Source: Halogeometricum pallidum JCM 14848 (GTDB taxonomy: Archaea > Halobacteriota > Halobacteria > Halobacteriales > Haloferacaceae). Taken from it: 64,000 bases of DNA. The position numbers and the translations under genes are program-made. The stretch is taken from positions 1 through 64,000 of the forward strand of contig NZ_AOIV01000003.1 in the NCBI RefSeq assembly GCF_000337095.1, in the 5' to 3' direction. Of the stretch, positions 43,124 through 51,187 are shown one piece after another (within the stretch, counting starts at the first letter, position 1; every line of letters begins with the position of its first letter). A model generated the notes under the pieces. It was not told the origin of the DNA. It saw only the letters and a list, made by a program, of their open reading frames with translations, and made no database searches.

Positions 43124-43306
43124 TCAGTTTCCGTTGTCGCCCGACTTCGACTGCCAGTCGTAGCCGCGGCGTTTGGCGGACTTACCGAACCCGCACGAGG
43201 AGCACTGCTTTTTCTTCACGTGGTAGGACTTCTCTCCGCAGCGACGGCACTTCACGTGCGTCGTCTTGTTCTTCTTTCCTTGGCTCGGGGTTCCTGCTCC
43301 CGTCAT
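43124..43306 (-). CDS. rpl37e: 50S ribosomal protein L37e
   Basis: A 60-residue zinc-ribbon ribosomal protein. The start [20 protein letters not shown] and the four-cysteine pattern CRRCG (20-24) and CSSCGFG (about 36-42) are diagnostic. The ATG overlaps the stop of the upstream Lsm gene (ATGA), the standard archaeal Lsm-L37e pair. The protein is basic, as expected for a 23S rRNA-binding component. Confidence 0.95.
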   Translation of the reverse strand: MTGAGTPSQGKKNKTTHVKCRRCGEKSYHVKKKQCSSCGFGKSAKRRGYDWQSKSGDNGN

Positions 43307-43536
43307 GCTTTGATCGTGACGACGTTATCGCCGCGTATAATGGTTGTGTCTTCCACCGGCGTCACCTCTATCTCGCCGAGGATGGCCTCCTCCTCGTCGG
43401 CCGGCGCCTCGAGGACAACGTTCATGTGCTGGTCGTAGCCCGCCAGAGTTCCGTGGTAAGAGCTACCATCTTTCAGGTTGACGGTTACGGTCTCTTCCAG
43501 CGAAGCCTCGAGTACGTCGAGGGGTCGTCCGCTCAT
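43303..43536 (-). CDS. Sm-like archaeal RNA-binding protein (Lsm)
   Basis: A 77-residue Lsm protein; such proteins form heptameric rings that bind U-rich RNA and take part in RNA processing and small-RNA regulation. Sm motif 1 appears as [26 protein letters not shown] without a break (residues about 14-39), and Sm motif 2 as [12 protein letters not shown] (about 63-74). A TTTAATACC TATA-like element (about 43559-43566) lies about 26 nt before the ATG. Translation is coupled to L37e downstream. Confidence 0.95.
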   Translation of the reverse strand: MSGRPLDVLEASLEETVTVNLKDGSSYHGTLAGYDQHMNVVLEAPADEEEAILGEIEVTPVEDTTIIRGDNVVTIKA

Positions 43537-43590
43537 GGCAACAACGCATCGGGTTTCGGTATTAAAGGTGCCGAACGCACGTTCGGTTTC

Positions 43591-44643
43591 TCATTCCTCG
43601 CTGACAGCTCCGCCCGAGGCGATGGGTACCGTCGCGGTCACGACGCTTCCCGACCCGTCCGCGGTGTCGCCGACGTCGAGGTCACCTCCAAGACGCCGGA
43701 TGACCGTGCGGACCAGCCAGAACCCCAGCCCGCTCCCGTGAACGAGCGACGTCTCCTCGCCGTCCCGCAGGACCGCGCGCTCGTGGTCGGGGATGCCGGG
43801 GCCGCGGTCGTTCACGGTCAACTCGACCCACTCGCCTCGGCGCGTCGCGGTGACGGTGACCGTCGGACGCTCCCGTTCGGCGTGTTTGACGCCGTTCTCG
43901 CACAGTTCTTCGAGAGCGACGCCGAGGCGCGCCGAGACGGGGACGTCGCCGTCGGGCGGACGTTCCACCTGCACCGTCGCGGACGGCCACGCCAGTTCGA
44001 CCGCCGTCTGCGTCTCCCGGAGCAGCGCCGACAGCGGCGTCGACCGGTCCGGGAACTCCTCGAAGACGCGTTCTATCTCCGCGGCTTTCTCCGCCAGCGA
44101 CAACCAGTGTTCGACGGTGCGTCCGATCACCTGCGCCGCCGCCGCCACCGTTTCGTCCTCGTGTCGGGCGAGGGTCCTCGCGTGCCCGTGCAGGAGGTTC
44201 AGGTCGTTGCGGATGTTGTGGCGCAGCACGCGGTTGAGAACCTTCACCTGCTGTTCGCGCCACTTTCGTCTCGTCACGTCGACGTACACCGCGGCCACGC
44301 CGACCACCTCGCCGTCGACGCGGCGCGGCGTCGCGCGAACGACGGTTGAGACGACGTTGCCGTCAGCGGTGAGGAAGTCGCGCTCCTCGCGGCCGTACGT
44401 TCCCTCCCGGGCGCGTTCGTACCCGCCGCTTCGGTGTCGCTCCGCGGAGTCGGCAGTATAGAACTCCGCGACGCGGCGACCGACCACCTCCTCGCGGACG
44501 TAGCCGAGTCGGTCGAGAAATCGCTCGTTGCAGTCCTCCACGACGGGGTGGTCCGCCTCGTCGGGACGCGTCGCGAGCAGCATCACCGGCAGGTGTTCGA
44601 AAGGGTCGGACTCCACCTCCTCCGTGAGCCTGCTCGGATCCAT
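43591..44643 (-). CDS. PAS-domain sensor histidine kinase
   Basis: Met at 44643 (MDPSRLTEEVE) gives a 350-residue kinase. The N-terminal PAS domain (about residues 20-130) includes DCNERFLDRLGYVREEVVGR. The phosphoacceptor helix has LNRVLRHNIRNDLNLL, with His in RHN. The ATPase domain shows the N box LEELCENGVKHAE, G1 NDRGPGIPD and a later GSGLGFWLV. There are no membrane helices, so it senses a cytoplasmic signal. No receiver protein is adjacent; the partner may be elsewhere. The style is typical of haloarchaeal kinases. Confidence 0.9.
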   Translation of the reverse strand: MDPSRLTEEVESDPFEHLPVMLLATRPDEADHPVVEDCNERFLDRLGYVREEVVGRRVAEFYTADSAERHRSGGYERAREGTYGREERDFLTADGNVVSTVVRATPRRVDGEVVGVAAVYVDVTRRKWREQQVKVLNRVLRHNIRNDLNLLHGHARTLARHEDETVAAAAQVIGRTVEHWLSLAEKAAEIERVFEEFPDRSTPLSALLRETQTAVELAWPSATVQVERPPDGDVPVSARLGVALEELCENGVKHAERERPTVTVTATRRGEWVELTVNDRGPGIPDHERAVLRDGEETSLVHGSGLGFWLVRTVIRRLGGDLDVGDTADGSGSVVTATVPIASGGAVSEE

Positions 44644-44989
44644 CACTTGTCCGGAACAAGACACCTTCGGTATTCAGTCTTTCCTATCGTCTGACGTTAG
44701 CGCCGAGCAGTGGGGCGAAACCCGCCGAACGCGGCGAACGGACCGACGGAAGAAACAACCCACGTAGTTTTTAATACCCCAGTGTGTAGCCCCACTCACT
44801 GCTACACCCGCGGGTAAGTGTGACGGCGCCGGGCCGTCGCACGCGGGGCCGACGACCGACGTGCTGTAAGATGCCGGGGCCGTTCAGTCCCGTGACGCGG
44901 ACGCGCCGATTCGCGGCGCGCCCGGGAACCGGCGGGGCGTTTGAGTGAGCACTCTCGCCACAGTTGTGGCTTTCAATGCTCGGAAAACC
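44644..44989. other. 346-nt region with the RNase J promoter and long leader
   Basis: Between the kinase and RNase J. A GTTTTTAATA TATA element at 44767-44776 predicts transcription from near 44800, leaving a leader of about 190 nt, long for a haloarchaeon. It contains an inverted repeat at the start and a 25-codon upstream ORF (44871-44948) ending near the RNase J start. The left 120 nt hold the kinase promoter. No RNA gene is recognised. Confidence 0.55.
44784..44807. promoter_or_regulatory. Inverted repeat at the RNase J transcription start region
   Basis: GTGTAGC (44784-44790) and GCTACAC (44801-44807) are perfect inverted repeats with a 10-nt spacer, lying just downstream of the TATA box. 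The site may be an operator or a 5'-terminal RNA hairpin protecting or regulating the leader. Confidence 0.42.
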
Positions 44990-46342
44990 ATGGAAATCGA
45001 AATTGCAACCATAGGCGGATACGAAGAAGTCGGTCGCCAGATGACGGCGGTACGCGCGGGCGACGACGTCGTCATCTTCGACATGGGCCTGAACCTGAGT
45101 CAGGTCCTCATCCACGACAACGTGGAGACCGAAAAGATGCACAGCCTCGACCTGATAGACATGGGCGCCATCCCGGACGACCGGGTCATGTCCGACCTCG
45201 AAGGGGACGTGAAGGCCATCGTGCCGACGCACGGCCACCTCGACCACATCGGCGCCATCTCGAAACTCGCCCACCGCTACGACGCGCCCGTCGTGGCGTC
45301 CCCGTTCACCATCGAACTGGTGAAACAGCAGGTCGAAGGCGAGAACAAGTTCAACGTCGACAACGACCTGGTGAAGATGAGCGCCGGGGAGACGATGTCC
45401 ATCGGGGACTCGGGCAACGTCGAGATGGAGTTCGTCCACGTCACACACTCCATCATCGACGCCATCAACCCCGTCATCCACACGCCGGAGGGCGCCATCG
45501 TCTACGGCCTCGACAAACGCATGGACCACTCGCCGGTCCTCGAAGACCCCATCGACATGGAGCGCTTCCGAGAGATCGGTCGTGAGGGCAACGGCGTCCT
45601 CTGTTACATCGAGGACTGCACGAACGCCGGCCGGAAGGGACGCACCCCCTCCGAGTCCGTCGCGCGCCGCCACCTGAAAGACGTGATGACGTCCGTCGAA
45701 GACTACGACGGCGGCATCGTGGCGACGACGTTCTCCTCGCACATCTCCCGTGTCTCCTCGCTCGTCGAGTTCGCCAAGGACATCGGCCGACAACCCGTCC
45801 TCCTCGGGCGGTCGATGGAGAAGTACTCCGGTACCGCAGAGCGACTCGGCTTCGTCGACATCCCCGACGACGTGGGGATGTACGGCCACCGCAAGTCCGT
45901 CGACCGGACGTTCAAGCGCATCATGAAGGAGGGCAAGGAGAACTACCTCCCCATCGTCACCGGCCACCAGGGCGAACCGCGCGCGATGCTTACCCGGATG
46001 GGCCGCGGCGAGACGCCGTACGAACTCGACAACGGTGACAAGGTCATCTTCTCGGCACGGGTCATCCCGGAGCCGACGAACGAGGGCCAGCGCTACCAGT
46101 CCGAACGCCTCCTGAAGATGCAGGGCGCGCGCATCTACGACGACATTCACGTGTCGGGCCACCTCCGCGAGGAGGGCCACTACCAGATGCTCGACGCCCT
46201 CCAACCGCAGCACGTCATCCCGGCCCACCAGGACCTCAAAGGCTTCGCGCCGTACGTGGACCTCTGTGAGTCTCAGGGGTACGCGCTGGGGCGCGACCTC
46301 CACGTGACGCGGAACGGCAACATGATCCAACTGGTGGAGTGA
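44990..46342 (+). CDS. RNase J, metallo-beta-lactamase ribonuclease
   Basis: Archaeal RNase J is a 5'-3' exoribonuclease in mRNA and rRNA decay. The 450-residue protein starts [20 protein letters not shown] and has the zinc motif THGHLDH at about residues 80-86. It also has VTHSIIDA, the beta-CASP part with [10 protein letters not shown] (about 243-252), [11 protein letters not shown] and the final [11 protein letters not shown] / IPAHQDL. ATG 44990 is preferred to 44945; the latter adds residues before the conserved start. idsA follows after 1 nt, so the two form an operon, a common haloarchaeal arrangement. Confidence 0.95.
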   Translation: MEIEIATIGGYEEVGRQMTAVRAGDDVVIFDMGLNLSQVLIHDNVETEKMHSLDLIDMGAIPDDRVMSDLEGDVKAIVPTHGHLDHIGAISKLAHRYDAPVVASPFTIELVKQQVEGENKFNVDNDLVKMSAGETMSIGDSGNVEMEFVHVTHSIIDAINPVIHTPEGAIVYGLDKRMDHSPVLEDPIDMERFREIGREGNGVLCYIEDCTNAGRKGRTPSESVARRHLKDVMTSVEDYDGGIVATTFSSHISRVSSLVEFAKDIGRQPVLLGRSMEKYSGTAERLGFVDIPDDVGMYGHRKSVDRTFKRIMKEGKENYLPIVTGHQGEPRAMLTRMGRGETPYELDNGDKVIFSARVIPEPTNEGQRYQSERLLKMQGARIYDDIHVSGHLREEGHYQMLDALQPQHVIPAHQDLKGFAPYVDLCESQGYALGRDLHVTRNGNMIQLVE

Positions 46343-46343
46343 G

Positions 46344-47390
46344 ATGAACTCGGAAGCGACGGAGGAGCGGGTGCTCGACGCCGTCCAGCAGCGTCGGCAG
46401 CTCGTCAACGACGCGCTCGACGAGGACGTGCCGATGGCGGAGCCCGAACGGCTGTACGAGGCCACGCGGTACCTCCTGCAGGCGGGCGGCAAGCGGCTCC
46501 GCCCGACGGTGACGCTTCTCACCGCCGAGGCGCTCGCGGACGTCGAACCGCTCTCGGAGGAGTACCGGTCGTTCCCGGGCGTCGACGGTACGACGGTCGA
46601 CGTGATGGCCGCCGCCGTGAGCATCGAGGTCATCCAGTCGTTCACGCTCATCCACGACGACATCATGGACGACGACGACCTCCGTCGCGGCGTCCCCGCG
46701 GTGCACAAAGAGTACGACACCGAGACGGCCATCCTCGCCGGCGACACGCTGTACGCGAAGGCGTTCGAGCTGATGACCGACACCGGCGCGGACCCCGCCA
46801 ACGGCCTCGAAGCCGTCCGACTGCTCGCCACCACCTGCACCAAAATCTGCGAGGGGCAGGCGCTGGACGTGGAGTTCGAGCGCCGGACGGAGGTCGTCCC
46901 CGAGGAGTACCTCGACATGGTCGAACTGAAGACCGCGGTGCTGTACGGCGCCGCGACGGCGACGGCCGCGGTGCTGATGGGCGCCGACGACGAGACGGTC
47001 GATGCGCTCTACCGCTACGGCATCGACTCGGGCTGCGCCTTCCAGATTCAGGACGACGTGCTCGATTTGACCGTTCCCTCCGAAAAGCTCGGCAAACAGC
47101 GCGGGTCGGACCTCATCGAGGACAAGGAGACGCTCATCACCCTCCACGCGCGCCAGCAGGGCGTCGACGTGGACGGACTCGTCGGAGCCGACACCGTCGA
47201 CGGCGTCACCGAAGCGGAGATAGACGCCGCCGTCGCGGAACTGGACGAGGTCGGTTCCATCGACTACGCCCGCGAGACCGCACAGGAACTCACCGACCGG
47301 GCGAAGCGCCACCTCGAAGTCCTCCCGGACAACGAGGCGCACTCGCTTCTCGAAGACATCGCCGACTACCTCATCACCCGCGGCTACTGA
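46344..47390 (+). CDS. idsA: Isoprenyl diphosphate synthase (GGPP/FGPP type)
   Basis: A 348-residue trans-prenyltransferase that makes geranylgeranyl or farnesylgeranyl diphosphate for archaeal ether lipids. The first Asp-rich motif is HDDIMDDDDLRRG (about residues 103-115) and the second QDDVLDLT (about 235-242), with GGKRLRPTVTLL near residue 50 and GEKLGKQRGSDL-type residues after the second motif. Product length depends on residues before the first motif and cannot be settled by eye. The ATG is 1 nt after the RNase J stop. Confidence 0.93.
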   Translation: MNSEATEERVLDAVQQRRQLVNDALDEDVPMAEPERLYEATRYLLQAGGKRLRPTVTLLTAEALADVEPLSEEYRSFPGVDGTTVDVMAAAVSIEVIQSFTLIHDDIMDDDDLRRGVPAVHKEYDTETAILAGDTLYAKAFELMTDTGADPANGLEAVRLLATTCTKICEGQALDVEFERRTEVVPEEYLDMVELKTAVLYGAATATAAVLMGADDETVDALYRYGIDSGCAFQIQDDVLDLTVPSEKLGKQRGSDLIEDKETLITLHARQQGVDVDGLVGADTVDGVTEAEIDAAVAELDEVGSIDYARETAQELTDRAKRHLEVLPDNEAHSLLEDIADYLITRGY

Positions 47391-47644
47391 CGCCCGGACG
47401 TGGCGCGGACGCCGCGCCGACTTCTTCGAGGCGTTTTTAGAGTCGCTCTCGGGACGCGCAGTCTCGAAAGCGATATATGCTCCCCGTGCCAACAGTTAAC
47501 GTACCCCTACCCGTGTGCCCGCGGGGCGGGTGCGGGTCGCGTCGTCACCGGTCGAACGAGGCCGTCCGACCGGAGCGAATGCGGGCGGCGCGCGCGTACC
47601 CTAATCCGGGCTTGTTTTTAGGCGGCGGGCGGAAGCGAACGGTA

Positions 47645-49360
47645 ATGGACGACGAGTTACGAGAGCGCGTGGAGCGAGCGGCCGAGAAGCACGCCCTCCT
47701 CAACGCGGTCAAGTACGACAGCGACGCCGACGTGGGGGCGGTCATGGGGCCGCTGATGGGCGAGAATCCCGAGTTTCGACCCCACGGCGACGAGATTCCG
47801 GGCGTCGTCGGCGGCGTCGTCGGCCGCGTGAACGACCTCCCGCCCGAGGAGAAGCGCGCCCGATTGGAGGAGTTGGCCCCCGAGGAACTCGCGGCGATAG
47901 AGGCCGAGGACGAAGGGGACGACCGGACGCTCCCGGACCTGCCGAACGCCGACGACTACGAGGAGGTGCGGATGCGCGCCGCGCCGAACCCGAACGGCCC
48001 GTGGCACATCGGCCACGCGCGAATGCCCGCCGTCATCGGCACCTACAAGGAGATATACGACGGGTCGTTCGTCGTCCGCTTCGACGACACCGACCCCGAG
48101 ACGAAGCGGCCCGATTTGGACGCCTACGACGCCATCTTGGAGGACATCGACTACCTCGGCTTCGAACCGGACGAGGTCATCCGCGCCTCCGACCGCGTGG
48201 AGACGTACTACGACCACGCCCGGGAGGTCATCGAGATGGGCGGGGCGTACACCTGCTCCTGTTCGGGCGAGGCGTTCTCCGAGTTGAAGAACGACGGCGA
48301 ACCCTGCCCGCACCGCGACAAGGACGCCGAGACGACCCGCGAGGAGTTCGAGGCGATGGTCGACGGCGAGTACGCCTCCGGCGAGATGGTCCTGCGGGTG
48401 AAGACGGACATCGAACACAAGAACCCCGCCCTGCGCGACTGGGTGGCGTTCCGCATGATAGACACGCCGCACCCGCGCGAGGAGGCGTCCGATTACCGGT
48501 GCTGGCCGATGCTGGATTTCCAGTCCGGCGTCGACGACCACCTCACGGGCGTCACGCACATCATCCGCGGCATCGACCTGCAGGATTCGGCCAAACGGCA
48601 GCGGTTCCTCTACGACTACTTCGGCTGGGAGTACCCCGAAGTCGTCCACTGGGGGCACGTGCAGGTGGACGCCTACGACGTGAAGATGTCCACCTCTACC
48701 ATCAAGGCGAAAATCGACGCGGGCGAACTCGACGGCTGGGACGACCCGCGCGCACCGACCATCAAGAGCCTCCGACGCCGGGGAATTCGGGGGTCGGCCA
48801 TCGTGGACGCGATGCTCGAACTCGGCACCTCCACCTCCGACGTGGACCTGTCGATGACGGCCATCTACTCGAACAACCGCGACATCGTCGACGACGAGGC
48901 GGCCCGCTACTTCCTCGTCCGCGAGGGAGAGCGATTCGCCGTCGAGGGCGGCCCCGAGGCGGGCCACCCGGCGATTCACCCCGACCACGAGGACCGGGGA
49001 GACCGGACCGTCCCGGCAGCAGACGGCGTCGTCGTCGAACCCGACGACGTCCCCGCAGAGGGCGAACGCGTCTGGCTGAAGGGGTTCGGTTGCGTCCGCC
49101 GCGAGGGCGACTCCCTCGTCCACACCGACGACTCCATCGAAGCGGTCCGCTCGGGCGACGTGGACGTGATCCACTGGGCGCCCGCCGAGGACAACGTTTC
49201 GGTCAGAATGCGGACGATGGAGGGCGACGTGACGGGCGTCGCCGAACCCGACTTCGCCGACGCCGACGCCGACGAGGTGGTGCAGTTCGAGCGACTGGGG
49301 TTCGTCCGAGTTGACGGTCAGAACGGGGACGAGTCGGTCGTCTACTGGGCGCACAAGTAG
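47645..49360 (+). CDS. gltX: Glutamyl-tRNA synthetase
   Basis: The 571-residue archaeal GluRS charges tRNA-Glu and, in organisms with the amidotransferase GatDE, only Glu. The class I signatures are PWHIGHARMP (HIGH, about residue 120) and DVKMSTSTI (KMSKS-type, about 345). A helical archaeal N-terminal region precedes the catalytic core and a beta-barrel anticodon domain follows. The start ATG 47645 has a GTTTTTA box at 47614-47620, 28 nt upstream, giving a leaderless promoter separate from idsA, 254 nt upstream. A longer frame extends upstream but is not coding-like. Confidence 0.95.
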   Translation: MDDELRERVERAAEKHALLNAVKYDSDADVGAVMGPLMGENPEFRPHGDEIPGVVGGVVGRVNDLPPEEKRARLEELAPEELAAIEAEDEGDDRTLPDLPNADDYEEVRMRAAPNPNGPWHIGHARMPAVIGTYKEIYDGSFVVRFDDTDPETKRPDLDAYDAILEDIDYLGFEPDEVIRASDRVETYYDHAREVIEMGGAYTCSCSGEAFSELKNDGEPCPHRDKDAETTREEFEAMVDGEYASGEMVLRVKTDIEHKNPALRDWVAFRMIDTPHPREEASDYRCWPMLDFQSGVDDHLTGVTHIIRGIDLQDSAKRQRFLYDYFGWEYPEVVHWGHVQVDAYDVKMSTSTIKAKIDAGELDGWDDPRAPTIKSLRRRGIRGSAIVDAMLELGTSTSDVDLSMTAIYSNNRDIVDDEAARYFLVREGERFAVEGGPEAGHPAIHPDHEDRGDRTVPAADGVVVEPDDVPAEGERVWLKGFGCVRREGDSLVHTDDSIEAVRSGDVDVIHWAPAEDNVSVRMRTMEGDVTGVAEPDFADADADEVVQFERLGFVRVDGQNGDESVVYWAHK

Positions 49361-49372
49361 CGAGGCGAACCG

Positions 49373-50032
49373 ATGGGAACCCGCCTCGTCGACCTCACGC
49401 GGCGCGTCGAGTCGGGGATGCCGACGTACCCCGGCGACCCGGACGTCGAGATAGCGCCGCACGCGACGCACGACGCGGACGGCTACCGCGTCTCCCGACT
49501 CGAACTCGGTACCCACGCGGGAACGCACGTCGACGCCCCGGCGCACACCGAACCAGACGGGGAGACGCTCGGGTCGTTCGACGTCGACCGGTTCCGCTTC
49601 GACGCGCGCCTCGTCGACTGTCGCGGCGTCGGCGCGAACGGAGCCGTCGGCCCCGACGCGGTGCCCGAAACGGACGCCGACGCGGGGCGCGAGATGCTCG
49701 TCTTTCGCACCGGGTGGGCCGACGAGTGGGGCACCGACCGGATGACCGACCACCCGTATCTCGCCCCCGAGACGGCCGCGCGGTGCGCCGAACGGGGTTA
49801 CCACGTCGGTACCGACGCGCTGAGCCCCGACCCGACGGGCGGCGGTGGCGGCGAGGGCGAGAGCGGAGACGACGGCGGCGTGCCGGCCCACCGCGCGCTC
49901 CTCGGGTCGGGACTGCTGATCGTCGAGAACCTTCGGAACCTCGGGTCGGTCCCCGAGCGCTTCGAGTTGCTGGCGCTTCCCCTGAACGTCGACGCCGACG
50001 GCGCGCCGGTCCGGGCCGTAGCCCGAGCATGA
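49373..50032 (+). CDS. Cyclase/kynurenine-formamidase-family hydrolase
   Basis: A 219-residue protein of the cyclase family, a swivelling beta/alpha fold with a metal-binding HxGTHxD motif, here GTHAGTHVDAPAH (about residues 43-55). The start LVDLTRRVESGMPTYPGDP is typical. Members hydrolyse formylkynurenine, isatin and other amides. The specific substrate is unknown. It starts 12 nt after gltX and probably shares its transcript. A Gly/Glu-rich insert (about 160-172) is unusual. Confidence 0.83.
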   Translation: MGTRLVDLTRRVESGMPTYPGDPDVEIAPHATHDADGYRVSRLELGTHAGTHVDAPAHTEPDGETLGSFDVDRFRFDARLVDCRGVGANGAVGPDAVPETDADAGREMLVFRTGWADEWGTDRMTDHPYLAPETAARCAERGYHVGTDALSPDPTGGGGGEGESGDDGGVPAHRALLGSGLLIVENLRNLGSVPERFELLALPLNVDADGAPVRAVARA

Positions 50033-50033
50033 T

Positions 50034-50195
50034 CTATCCGAGGTCCGAGACGACGGCGGCCGAGACGAACACGGGGAGCATCGCGACGACGCCGAACGCC
50101 GTCGAGACGCCCGCGAACCGGTAGGCCGTCGTCACCCACTCCGCGAGGAGGAACAGCAGTATGGCTGATAGGATCGAGTCGGTTCGATGCGACAC
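50034..50195 (-). CDS. Short two-span membrane protein, 53 codons
   Basis: GTG at 50195 opens a 53-residue ORF (MSHRTDSILSAILLFLLAEW when translated from the start codon), with two hydrophobic segments. One covers about residues 9-20 and the other 32-50 (TAFGVVAMLPVFVSAAVVS). Codons are GC-ending and the coding pattern is good. It lies 51 nt after the DUF456 membrane gene on the same strand and converges with the cyclase gene (1 nt apart). It is too short for routine gene calling. The function is unknown. Confidence 0.5.
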   Translation of the reverse strand: MSHRTDSILSAILLFLLAEWVTTAYRFAGVSTAFGVVAMLPVFVSAAVVSDLG

Positions 50196-50246
50196 GGAGG
50201 TGCGTATCTGATCTGTCCCGTAAGCTCTGTCGGACTCGTCCCGAGT

Positions 50247-50726
50247 TCAGAACAGCACCGCGAGGACGAGGACGACGAGCATGGCGCCCGTGAGGAGCAC
50301 CTGCATCACCGTCGAGGCGAGGACGGCGGCGGTGGCGTAGAGGGCCGCGCGGGCGCTCTGTTCGGGGTCGTGGTTGCGGACGAACTCCACGATGAACACC
50401 GTCGCCGCGATGCCGAGGAGGAAGCCCACCGGCCCCGTGACGAGGAGGAGGACGAGGCCGACGACGACGGCGGCGGTGGTGGTGACCGACGACGCGCCGC
50501 CGGCGCGCGCGCCGATTGCGCCGCCGAAGTAGTCGATTATCACCGTGAAGAGACCGATGACGGTGAGCGTCACCAACACCGGGAGCGACGGGTCGGCGTA
50601 CCCCGTCGACCACCAGTAGAGGTAGACGCCGGCCAGCGAGAGCAACGCGCCCGGAACGAGGGGGAGGACGACGCCGGCGACGCCGACGGCGGCGAGTGCG
50701 ATGGCGAGGAGCGCGATAACGTCCAT
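50247..50726 (-). CDS. DUF456 family membrane protein
   Basis: A 159-residue protein with four to five hydrophobic segments. The PLVPGALLSLAGVYLYWW motif and the DYFGGAIGARAGGAS loop (about residues 65-79) are typical of DUF456, a widespread family of unknown function. The LGIAATVFIVEFVRNHDPEQSARA amphipathic segment follows. The first helix is very hydrophobic. It is divergent from the ferredoxin gene and may be co-transcribed with the short membrane protein downstream. Confidence 0.82.
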   Translation of the reverse strand: MDVIALLAIALAAVGVAGVVLPLVPGALLSLAGVYLYWWSTGYADPSLPVLVTLTVIGLFTVIIDYFGGAIGARAGGASSVTTTAAVVVGLVLLLVTGPVGFLLGIAATVFIVEFVRNHDPEQSARAALYATAAVLASTVMQVLLTGAMLVVLVLAVLF

Positions 50727-50820
50727 ACCGGGCGTTCGACCGGCGGTCGGAAATAGGCGCTGGCGCCGCCCGTTCGACGGCGGTCGGTCGACGTAGGTTT
50801 ATGCGCGCCGCCCCTCTTGA

Positions 50821-51156
<336 letters not shown>

Positions 51157-51187
51157 GTTCTCCGCTTCGCTCGCCTCTCCGCTCCGC

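Noticed and set aside
44871-44948. 25-codon ORF in the RNase J leader as a real gene
   Set aside because: Composition is weak (Arg/Pro/Gly); kept only as a leader feature in the findings.
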